Part shown: one piece after another, positions 54,496-64,000 of the stretch
Numbering within the stretch: the first letter of the stretch is position 1
How the letters are laid out: every line of letters begins with the position of its first letter
Source of the DNA: Monilinia fructicola
Lineage: Eukaryota > Ascomycota > Leotiomycetes > Helotiales > Sclerotiniaceae
Length of the DNA: 64,000 bases
Direction: 5' to 3'
Assembly (NCBI GenBank): GCA_008692225.1
Contig: VICG01000002.1
Coordinates: 3,615,501-3,679,500, forward strand
The notes under the pieces: generated by a model
What the model was told of the DNA's origin: nothing
Database searches by the model: none
Seen by the model: only the letters and a program-made list of their open reading frames with translations
Position numbers and translations under genes: made by a program

Positions 54496-57400
54496 TAGGC
54501 TACAACGCCAGAGGAAAAAGTAATGCTCAACTTCATATCCTTACACATGAAGAAGCAATCAAATTTGACCATCAGCGATGCCATAGCGACGAGTCATGGT
54601 TGGAGCTGTTGAATAAATAAGAAGAATTAATTGCACAAATATGATAGAATCTTGAATGAGAACAAAATATTACCAGATTTTACATACCTATCGACAGATA
54701 CCTAGTAGTTAAATGTTTGAAAGTGTTGGGTAATCCACGACGGTTTGGCCATTTCAACCATGACGTTATTGTTTGATCATGTCGGCGATATCGATGACTT
54801 ACCAAAGTTCTTGATATAACCTTGAGCTCTGACCGCTTTTACTATTCTGCCGTCCCCTAGCTGAACCCCGCATTGCAATTGGTTACCCCACCCTCCTTCC
54901 CCCTTTAGAAGAATTTGAGGACGTCATCGCCTACACATCAGTTTTTGAAGTGAAATCCATGGAGATATCTTCTAGCCCTCTTCGCTTCCCACCACACCAT
55001 ATCACATCACAGTATCATACTTCGTTGATTGAGATTTAATCATTTATCCTATCAAACATACGAAGAAACGACACATCTGATTTTCTAATCTTACATTTGT
55101 TGTCTTTGGCAATTTTATCCCAACGTCATATCAAGGTAACGAAGAATACATTGATATTTCTGTCATCATAACAAAATGCTCTTCGATTTTATCTGATTTG
55201 GGGAGTTTTAATTCGAAGAATATTCCCTTCTTCCTATCTCTAAAAGAATCCCACCCCTGCCCGATTGCAGTCTAATTTCATGGATCTTCCAGCATTTGTT
55301 TTCCAATCTCATACTGCTTTGCCGTGTCCATTGTCAATTGCCTGAATTTCATTAGTTATGTATGGACTTTCTAAACTTCTCAAGGTCGGGCCAGGTGAAG
55401 GGCTTCTTCTTACTCAGCATAATCATGGACAACAAGTAACTAAGGTCTACAATATCGCTGGATATGGTTACAGTCAAAGATACTTGTGTCTCTCTGCGGA
55501 AAGATTCTAGATATAGGTTCCGATCATCGAGCAAAGACTTATAAAGACCATTCTGACAAAGAGACAGCTGGAGGATGCTCGAACAGTGTTCGAACGGAAA
55601 AAGACCGAGTATATGAATGGTGACTTGAAAATTCCGTCTTTTGAGTCGCACAATATTCTCAGAACGGCTGCATCATTGTCAGATATGGGAAATAAATACA
55701 CGGAAATGGATGGAAAGTTTTTTGTTCTTAAAAAGTGACATTTCCTGGAGACTAATTGGTTTTTAAGAAAGTACCTAATTTATGTTCGTATTCAGTTATG
55801 AAAAGTTTCTGTAGAAATCCGGGTGGAGATTCAAAAGCGATGCTACAAGACAACAGAGGATGAGATGTCGAGTGACTTTTAGCACGAGGCCTCGATCTTG
55901 GTTGGTTGTTTCTTCGGTCAAAGTTTGAGTATGTGCTGAATTCCGGAAAAATAATCAAGTAACAGGATCAAGGCAGACGTTGAACTGGGGAATGTTTGTT
56001 GTACCAGGCATTAACGCAACCTGATTTGGATATGTTAAGACAATCAAAAGAAAATGTGCGGAGAATGATCATACAAATGCTATCCCGTTCATTTCCATAT
56101 TTGTGCTACTGCATATCTGATCGGGGGCCACAACAAAGGGTTCGATGCATGGATTCACTCGCAAAATATCGCTGGATATAGAAGCAAATTCATATCATTG
56201 TGCACTTTCATTAATCACAAGATCATGGAGTAATGGTTTGAGGACTCTTATATGGACTTCATGTCCTGGTCTTGCTAATAGTGCTGCGTACCAAATTCTT
56301 TCTTAGGTGCTGCTACGGACAGAGAGGCTTTGCAATTTCAAATTGTCTCGCCAACTTGACTAACTTTTTCTCAATAGCTTCAGCATGGGATGGTATACCG
56401 AGACCAGGGACCAACTGAAGTTGAAGACTACGCTCCGATCATATACGATGATGTATATTGTCAGGAAGAAACGTTCGAGTGGTTGAAGTAGGGAGTGTTT
56501 GTTTGACTTGAGACAAAGATTCAGAGAACTCTGTATCGATGGTCAACTCTAGACTTGTCCTCCTAAAGTATCAAATAAATCACCGAATTGATCATTTCTA
56601 TCCCCGATCTGTATTACACACGTCAACGCAAAAACTAACACTGTGCAATCACCTTGAAAATACGGAGAACGAACTTCGAAGTACCTACGGCGAAGATGGA
56701 TGGATATCTGTCGATTTGCCATCAAATTCACGGAATTCCATAGCATCTTGTATTTTTTCCAGTTTTCAAATCCAATGATGTAGATTCAATCGTTCAAGTA
56801 CCAATAAGAAGTAATGGCCTCCTCTGCGAGGTATCCAAGAGATATTGCGTATGTAATATTACATTCATGTCAAGTTTATAAGTGACACATCCCCTTTTCC
56901 ATCGGGCGATGTAGAACCGAAAGGCACCTGTGCATCCACAAAAACATCTCTTATATATTCTTACAGCGGTTTGTAATAAAACGATATATATTTCATATTG
57001 TGCGGCATAATATAAATAATATAAAATAATATCAAGTGTAGCTTTAACTCAACCCTAAGATTTAAACTTCGATCCCGAACCTTAAGTTTCCACGCTTCAA
57101 GGTTCGAACGATCTTTACTGTAATATAACTGATTTTTCCTTAGTTCGATACATCGAGGATTCTTATATTAATAAATAATTTTACTGCGGAGAATACGTAA
57201 TAGTTTGGTGAGATCTTGGATCCTGGCATATACATTTTTACCGCAAGTGCAGTTTATGTGTTTGACTCGTGAGGAGACGGGGGAAGATTGGAACGGTCTT
57301 TCATGTGCACATGGTGGAATACTTGTCGTTTTCATGAGGATGGGCATTTGAGTTCTAGAGGTAGGCAATGATACACAAGCAACACCGCGATATATGGCGC

Positions 57401-58121
57401 GAAAGAGAATAAGGAAAGGAAGTCTTCGAGGAAGTCTAGATTCTCGTTAGATACAGAAGAAAGACAATGAGCATCTCCTCAAGATAATCAACTTCAATAA
57501 ACGCTATAGTCTCAATCTCAGACATATGCTACCCATCCTCGACATCGATCAATGTGGGCATGGGGTATTCTTTCTAGGGTGCCGTCGGTGCACCATGGTA
57601 AAGATCTCGATATTGACCTGATGAGATTTCTATGAAAAGTTTGCTCCAATACAGAAGTATCCCCATGCAGACGAGTCAATGGAGAGCGAACAGCCCTGGA
57701 GATATATAAACGGCTAAATGTCGTCGATTCGTCTAATCTAGCGATCATCAGAGTGTTGAACGTGATATGATGAACAGAAAAGTTGAAGAGGTAATCTTCT
57801 GACGTTCGAATAGGACTTGATTGACATTCTGACGATTGTTTTCAGCTTATAAAACTTTAATAAATGAGTATAAAACCAAAATATAATAGTTCTATTAGGG
57901 TAGCCGAAATGTGATCAATCATTTCCTCATGCATAAGACGACATTTTCAACCACTGAAAAGTTCGTATGAAAGTTGTGTGGCTAATTCATCGACACTGAA
58001 ACAAGGATGTTTTGTGATTGATTATCATAACAAACCACTACCGATATCTAAATATTATTTATGATTCTCCTCCACAACGGTACCTTCGTCAGCACCAGTC
58101 TCCCATTTTCATCCTCCAAAG
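54496..58121. other. Gene-poor block with decayed or unresolved ORFs
   Basis: At 55358-55738 on the plus strand an open stretch starts MYGLSKLLKVGPGEGLLL. It changes frame near 55510-55530 and continues as TKRQLEDARTVFERKKTEYM to FFVLKK; it could be a small broken gene. Further short open stretches at 55996-56181 and 56539-56778 (+) and 57518-57748 (-) lack recognisable domains. A hairpin with CGAACCTT/AAGGTTCG arms lies at 57076-57106. The 56950-57060 stretch is strongly AT-rich. I cannot name any gene here. Confidence 0.4.
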
Positions 58122-59723
58122 TCACAAAGTCTCCGCCACAGCAGGATCTAAATCATTTCTCCTCCCTTCATCGAGGTCAATTTCCGTCAAATTCCAAATA
58201 CTGGTCTTGAACCAAAATTTGTAACCCAACCATATCAATGGGAAGAGTGCCAGCAGAATATATGCATCCACGAAATCCCCCGCATTGAACGGACTCAAAC
58301 TTGTCCAGCCCTGTTACTAATGCCAAAAATGCATTTTGCTCCTAATCCAAAATAGGCATTGTATGGATACGCGAAGGAAACAAACGGTAAATCCGATACC
58401 GCCCTTCCTTGAGCTTTCCATGCTGAGCGGAAGCGGAGATGTATGAATGAAATGGAGCCCCAAACGAGGAACGTCGATACACCAGAAAGATTGACGATGT
58501 AAGTATATGCCGTTCCTGCTCCTGATGAAACATTCATCATACTCAACGCGCCGAAAAGATTCGTGAATACAATCGCATAAATTGGCACTCCTCTCTTATC
58601 AGTAAATTTCAAGAATCTTGGAGCATGTCCCTCTTGTGCCATAAAAAGAACCGTTCTCGATCCAATGTAAATAGAACTATTCACAGCACTCAAACAGGTA
58701 GCCAAAATGAAGGCGTTGACCAAATGAACGCCTCCTTCCCATCCCGCATTTTGAATTGCAACCGTCATTGGACTTCTCAAAGCCTTGGATCCCGCGCTTG
58801 CTAACCCGGGTGCATTCCATGGACATGTCATACCGAAAAAGAGAGCCGAACCCATGTAGATGAAAATGATACGCCAGAAAACCTGTCGAATTGCCAGCGG
58901 AACTGCATGTTTAGGGTTCCTGGTTTCAGCTGCGGCCACTGCAATGGACTCGCAACCAGCATAAAATGTCGAGCAGAAAACGAAGACTTTTGCAACTCCT
59001 CGGAAGCCATCAGCGAACGCGCCAGGATCATGCCAATACCGGAATCCGAGGGCATGTTCTTGACCACGAAGACCGCCAGCGGCATAGATGATGGAAAATA
59101 TGAAGAAGGCGACCAGTCCTCCAAGCTTCAGGAGTGCGAGCCAAAATTCCGCTTCTCCAAATGCCGCGACACCTAGCAATTGAAAACTGAGGAATGCGAA
59201 CCAGAAGATAAGGAAATATCCCCACAGCGGAACTTTGTCACTCCAAAAGATAAAGATGGAAGATAGGGTATTGTATTCATTAGCGAGAACAGCAACCCAA
59301 ATAATGAAGTAATTCCAACCAACAGCAACGCTGAATGCTGGGTCAAAGAACCGAGATGTCAATGATATGAAGGATCCCGATGCGGGATATAAAGTGGTAA
59401 GTTCTCCAAGTGATTGCATAATGGAGAAGGCAATTAGACCAATGATACCAAAAACCCAGCAAAAGAGACGCAGGTCCACCAGATGCTAATGCTCCACCTG
59501 CCCCCCACAAGTAGACCAGGTCCAATGATTCCTGGCAAGCTATCAGATTGTTGTTGAGGAGGGTTATCATAGGAAGTGAAACTTACCTGCCAGTGCCATC
59601 ATACTCAATGCCTAGTTTGTAGACCTCGAGACAGTCCACTATTAGGGTCAACGGGAAGACTATCAGTGACCACATCATCGGTTGTATCTTGAAAGATTAT
59701 CTTTTTCGATCCGGAAGCGACAT
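58122..59723 (-). CDS. Amino-acid permease (APC superfamily, fungal YAT type)
   Basis: Exon 1 is 59723-59587 (start MSLPDRK) and exon 2 begins at 59539, with a GTAAGT donor and TAG acceptor. Membrane-spanning blocks fit the fungal amino-acid transporter family: LVGAGGALASGGP, FGIIGLIAFSIMQSLGELTTLYPASGSF, VGWNYFIIWVAVLANEYNTLS, GCESIAVAAAETRNPKHAVP, CPWNAPGL and SSIYIGSRTVLFMAQEGHAP. It imports amino acids by proton symport at the plasma membrane. Frame breaks are inferred near 59695, within 59600-59660, at a G-run near 59508 and at a T-run near 59456. Two more lie near 58310-58335, after which FVDAYILLALFPLIWLGYKF and the tail are read to the stop at 58122. Multiple run-length errors are the likely cause. 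Confidence 0.82.
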
Positions 59724-59818
59724 CTTTGCTTCTTCTTTCCCTCACAGAGATTCGTTATATAAGGGTCTCAGTGAGAAAGAATTCGTGGGTAGAAAGGTGA
59801 CCCCACGAGATCCAAAGA

Positions 59819-59852
59819 CGATGATGAAGATATCGATGATGATGAAGATATC

Positions 59853-59924
<72 letters not shown>
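59819..59924. repeat. (GAT)n microsatellite
   Basis: The tract begins with two imperfect GATGATGAAGATATC units and continues as about 25 uninterrupted GAT units. It lies 100-200 bp upstream of the permease start codon, so length changes could touch its promoter. Confidence 0.95.
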
Positions 59925-60362
59925 ACACAGTATAATTATCAAGACAGGGGACTTAAGACCATTCGATTGTAATGGCCATTGGGGGGATGTATTATATAAG
60001 TAGTATATGCACATGCACTCCACTACATGGACTGGGAATGAGCTTCAATATACTCCTAAGACACTGTATTACTCACTACACGTGTATTGATACCAGGTAG
60101 GTCCATTGAAAATACCCAAAAAGAGATATAAGAAAAAGATGATGCCATATTAGCCAAATCTTTACAATCGCTTGGTGTAAAATTTCATCAAACTATGACT
60201 AATCTTAAAAAGGAAATAGTTTGATTTTTGATAATGGAATAACTTATAAGGTTATTATTTACCTATTATAGCTAGCCTGGAGGTAGTTCCAAGGTTGGAG
60301 AAAGAACGAAGAACCGTAAAATAGCCATAGAATGCCTGGATGCAAAGGCCCAGGGGTACTTC

Positions 60363-60490
60363 CCTTATTGTATGGGCGATATATATGTGTGTATATATGT
60401 GTATGTATATATGTATGTATATATAGATGTATATTATATATATATATATATATATATTTATGGATATATATTTATAAGTGTGTATATATT
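60363..60490. repeat. (TATA/TGTATA)n AT-rich repeat
   Basis: Alternating pyrimidine-purine repeats (TATATGTGTATG and TATATATATA) run for about 120 bp. It is intergenic. Confidence 0.85.
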
Positions 60491-60901
60491 GGATACACAC
60501 ACACATCCATATGAATATGTAAAGAGCTATGGAAAGTCCCTCCTCTGTACAGCTAGTGATGTAAACAATACAGACACTAAGTGAATAGCATCATATAAAG
60601 ATAAATACTACCTACTTGGCAATTATATTCTTCAATCTTCCAATCTTATATAAATACATAGTAGTTCTGATCATTCTCACAACTCATAATCGCAACTCAT
60701 ACCTCACACCATAAGTCCACAAGGTCCCAAGCTTTTGTTCAACCAGAACAGAAAGACGCCTACATCAAGTCAAATAAATCATCTTCACATGTATCATGGA
60801 CGCTCATCATCATATAATTTCCAAAGACCTTTCAAACCATCCAGAATTGCAGTCCTAAGTATAAATCCACTAGGTCAAGTCATTATAAAGGGGTATATAA
60901 A

Positions 60902-62399
60902 CTAATTCTCGGGTCTTGTAACACCTCTCCCCCTATTCACTTGAACCATTTTATCTTCACCAGCGCTGACAATTCCAACATCCTTATCCCAATTAACATC
61001 GAAAACCTTAACTCCTTCACCCCCAACGGCTTTGGTTGTCTTGTCCTTCCTACTTTCTCTCTCAATGATATAGACTGCCTCTCCGACAACACCAAGTCCC
61101 TCATCTTTCGTTCCTTGTCTTGTACTTCTAAGATCCCACACTCGACAAGTTCCATCATGACCTGCCGACACTAGACCATAGTTACTATCAGGATCCGCAA
61201 ATATCGATGAAACAAAGTTGTTATGTCCTCGGGAGTGTCATTGCTTGGGTTGTGGCAGCCGAAGCTCGCGGATCGATGAGAGCGATATGGCGTGCTGTTG
61301 TGCCTGCTGCTATGATTTGATGACCGATTCCTGGTAGAGCGCTCAATGAAAGTATAGGATTCAACAAACGTTCTCGTATCGACAATGCTAGAAGTAGTAA
61401 TGTCGAGGGTTTTGATAGTATGATCTTGAGAAGCAGAGTATGCGACGGTAGAATCTTCGGGATTGAAGATGACAGCAGTTGCAGGTCCATTATGGCAATC
61501 CATGAGGGATAGAGGGCCGCGTTGAGGAGTCGATGTGGAGGTTGTGAGTTTGCGTCGTTTAGCAGATGGTCCAGAGATAAGGCTAGTATTTACTTCAGGT
61601 GCCGAGGATTTGTGTGAAGTCCAGAAACCAATTTGACCGTCTGCTGAAGCAGATAAGATGCGATTCGATGGTCCATGGACTGCGATAGAGTCTATACTCC
61701 CTGTATGTCCATACAATTCCAAAGTTGGCTTTAATTGAGCAGAGAAATGATCTTCTGCTTCTGAATAATTCCATATCCTTATTGTGCGATCCAAACCTGC
61801 CGATGCAATTTGTTTGGCCGAGAGGAATTTTGCAGCTTTTACTCCAGAGCTATGTCCACCAGCACTGGCAGGTGCAGAAGTCGCAATAGCTTGACCCGAT
61901 TTATTTCCAAACTCTGAGAAGTCCATCATAAGAACCTGATAGTATGCGCTCCTGTCCTGCTTCAATTGACTTGCTACTCCAAGCTCCTGCAGCAGAACTA
62001 CTTGATAAGACATCCACACTACTGACCCAATCATCATGTTCAAAACTTGCTTCATAGAGAGGAGGTATTAAACTTCGAACATATTGCAAGTTTAATGTTG
62101 TTTCCGAGGATAATCCATTCGCAGTGAGGTATTCATCGAGGGTTGTTCGCAAGAATGTGCCATTGATCAAGAAATCGAAGGGTATCGGCGAGGATGTATC
62201 GAGCATTGCCTCGGAGTTGAGAATTTGTGAAAGTCCATATCTTCGTACATCTTTTTTGATACATCAGTTTCCAGAAAAAACTGGAGAGAAATTTATGTTA
62301 AAACTTACTGGTAGGAACGAGCAATTGCTGTTTTCCTTCTGGTAACTCAATATCTGGAGATGTAGTAGTGAAATAAACTTGAACCTGGCCTTGCGCCAT
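60902..62399 (-). CDS. YTM1: YTM1, WD40 protein of the PeBoW/Nop7-Erb1-Ytm1 complex
   Basis: Exon 1 is 62399-62309 ([20 protein letters not shown]) and exon 2 is 62250-60902. The N-terminal NLE domain ([35 protein letters not shown]) is followed by WD40 repeats with clear GH...WD-type ends ([50 protein letters not shown]). Yeast Ytm1 is essential for 25S/5.8S maturation and is pulled off pre-60S particles by Rea1. Three single-base insertions are inferred: AAA near 61910, TTT near 61369 and a G near 61230. Removing them gives 478 residues with exact phase. An essential gene with three breaks argues for sequence error. Confidence 0.92.
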
Positions 62400-63190
62400 A
62401 TTTGTGACTTGAGATTGTAGATATATGTCTGAAGTTTGGAAATCTCTGGTATTCCGGTATTTTGATGTTTTCTTCGTAAGAAAGTTTCTTGCCATGGAAG
62501 CTATTTCGAATTGGAATTTTTTTCCGGCCGTACATTGATACCAAACTATGCAGCTCGGTGGGCGAAACAGACCTAATCGCCATTTTACCATTCATGATAT
62601 ATTAATTAATTAATTAATATAAATCTTACAATGCTGTTGTCTGTCAGCAAACTGGAAAAGTCGTATTACAGAATTATGAATTCCATACAAAAGATGATAT
62701 ACTCATCTCATCATGCGACGACAATGATACTATACAATTCTTGATTCGAGGTAGGTAAGCAGACTGAAAAGATGAACCCGTTCACAGTCAATGTAATTTG
62801 ACTATAGTAACCTTAACCTTGCCTAACTATTTCACAGGATGATTGAATACAAAGAAAGTACCTAGCCTTGAATCACTTTTCAATTGGATAGTAGATTGAG
62901 TCAACTCTATCATGGTCGGCCAATGGACCATGTTCCTATTGACTTGCGGTCTAACGTTCTCTTCAAGTGAAGCAAGTGATAGGGACAGGCAGATTCTGGC
63001 AAGACTGTTGAATGAAAGATATCAAGTGAAGCAGAAATGTCTTTGAGAATACTCAATCATCCTAAGGAATGTATATTAAACGATGTTACTACTTCAAACA
63101 GGTAGCAAGCGCCCGTTAATGGCCCCGGCCGCGAATCTTCCGTGATCCATTCATTAGAACTTCCAAGTTCTTTTAGATTATTCTCTATGA
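62400..63190. other. Spacer between YTM1 and the aquaporin gene
   Basis: No gene is supported. TTAATTAATTAATTAA lies near 62597-62615. The YTM1 promoter and the aquaporin 3' UTR must lie here. Confidence 0.5.
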
Positions 63191-64000
63191 TCACATTAAA
63201 ATGCTTTTCATATAAAAATTCCCATATTTTCGCCTTTGCCGTTGAGCCTCGATATCATCTAATCCTCTAAACATTCCACCCCTTCGATCCATTGATCTTC
63301 TACTTCCAGTCGAACTACTGCCCGATTGTCTAATTGATCCTAAAACTGGGTTCATCTCTATACCATGATTTTGCATCACCAGCACCATTCAGTTCTTCTT
63401 CTCTTTCTTGCGCATTCTGTGCAACATCAAGTTCCGGGTTTTGTGTTGGATCGTTCTCAGGATCTCCATCTTGTCCCGGATTTGCCATTTCGTATTCCAG
63501 TAGTTTGATCAACCTGAAAAAAACAAAACCGCTAACCCAGCGCCCAGAATTGGCCCGACCCAATAAATCCAATGTTTCTCGCCGAAAATCCCCGAGGATC
63601 GCCGCTGGACCAAAACTACGAGCTGGATTCAAAGACGCTCCAGTGAAAGGTAAAGCGACCATATGAGCAACAAAGAGGGCTATGCCAATACCTACAGGCG
63701 CAATGAAAGTTGCTTTGTGCTTCTCCACTGCTAGCATTATGATTGTGAAGATCAGAGCTGCTGTTGTGATAGCTTCGATGACAAAACCTTGACCCATAGA
63801 TGTACCACTTCCAAGTGAGGTAGCAACGTCAAATCGGTTCGGGAAGATTTTTTTAACGAGGATGGCGGCTAAGCATGAAGCACCCAGTTGTGTAATTACA
63901 AGGAGAATAGCGCGGACTGGTGCTACTGCTTGAAGTAGTGCAAGTGCTAATGTTACCTATTAGTGTTAGCCTGGACTTCCTCGATGTCTCCATTATACTC
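63191..64000 (-). CDS. Aquaporin/aquaglyceroporin (MIP family), partial, N-terminus outside the window
   Basis: The visible part starts at the exon beginning VTLALALLQAVAPVRAILLV (63956), which should directly follow the first NPA box. An intron runs off the window end toward 64000. The second box is seen as GASLNPARSFGP, with surrounding membrane segments (EAITTAALIFTIIMLAVEKHK, VGIGIALFVAHMVALPFTG) and HWIYWVGPILGAGLAV. The long cytosolic C-terminus is acidic, then basic (SRRSMDRRGGMFRGLDDIEAQ), ending at 63191. The channel passes water or small solutes across the plasma membrane. Breaks are inferred near 63591 (extra T), 63516-63522 (A-run on plus) and 63375 in the tail. Asn-Pro-Ala-Arg suggests an orthodox or fungal water channel; selectivity is not certain. 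Confidence 0.85.

Larger units (their letters stand above)
59724..60901. other. Spacer with GAT and TA repeats
   Basis: The upstream flank of the permease holds a (GAT)n tract at 59819-59924 and a TATATG/TATA repeat at 60363-60490. ORFs over both are poly-isoleucine, poly-methionine or YIYI artefacts. The last 200 bp is the 3' flank of YTM1. Confidence 0.6.

Noticed and set aside
59689..60023. Poly-Met and poly-Ile ORFs
   Set aside because: They are translations of the (GAT)n microsatellite upstream of the permease.
60255..60584. YIYIYI/IYVCIY ORFs
   Set aside because: They are translations of the TATA/TGTATA repeat.

Overview
The window reads as nuclear DNA of a filamentous ascomycete. Genes carry one to five GT-AG introns of about 45-85 bp, intergenic DNA is AT-rich and full of microsatellites, and the housekeeping genes are fungal in style (tropomyosin, FCF1, RRP17/NOL12, RAD16, RAD7, YTM1, a BIG1/VOA1-type protein, a Zn2Cys6 factor). 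The general look (AT-rich spacers, gene spacing, scattered short palindromes) suggests a Leotiomycete, perhaps of the Sclerotiniaceae. That placement is an inference and would need a database search. No tRNA, rRNA, CRISPR array or recognisable transposase or reverse transcriptase was found.

Layout. 0-6.5 kb: tropomyosin (+), the nucleolar rRNA-processing factor RRP17/NOL12 (-), a BIG1/VOA1 membrane protein (+), a repeat-rich spacer, and FCF1 (-). 6.5-10 kb: microsatellites and a CSI2-like serine/threonine-rich membrane protein (+). 10.6-14.3 kb: two tandem aminoglycoside-phosphotransferase-fold kinases (+); a third paralogue lies at 23.4-24.6 kb (-) and has lost its catalytic aspartates. 15.6-21.1 kb: a possible zinc-binding regulator (-), a MAK32-like pfkB kinase (+) and an unknown protein (-). 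21.3-27.7 kb: accessory-looking DNA with a possible tRNA-derived SINE ending in a heptamer tail, five hairpin repeats, an orphan basic protein and a 150-166 bp tandem repeat. 27.7-31.6 kb: a Zn2Cys6 transcription factor and an MFS exporter (both -). 34.6-42.1 kb: RAD16 (-) and RAD7 (+) head to head. 43.1-50.3 kb: an M16 zinc metalloprotease (-) and a ZW10/Dsl1-type tethering protein (+). 51.8-57.8 kb: an unknown three-segment membrane protein (+), a 2EXR-domain protein (-) and decayed or unresolved ORFs. 58.1-64 kb: an amino-acid permease, YTM1 and an aquaporin, all on the minus strand; the aquaporin runs off the end.

Functional themes. Ribosome biogenesis is represented by RRP17/NOL12, FCF1 and YTM1. 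Global-genome nucleotide excision repair is represented by RAD16 and RAD7, whose yeast products form one complex; here they share one intergenic region.

Caution for any user. At least fifteen genes show one to five frame breaks, mostly a gained or lost base in a short homopolymer. They occur even in genes essential in yeast (FCF1, YTM1). In RRP17, FCF1, CSI2-like, RAD16, the M16 protease, ZW10 and YTM1, correcting these single-base events gives exon sums divisible by three and proteins of plausible length. Sequencing or assembly error is therefore the simplest explanation. Genes are annotated below by their full span with the breaks noted.
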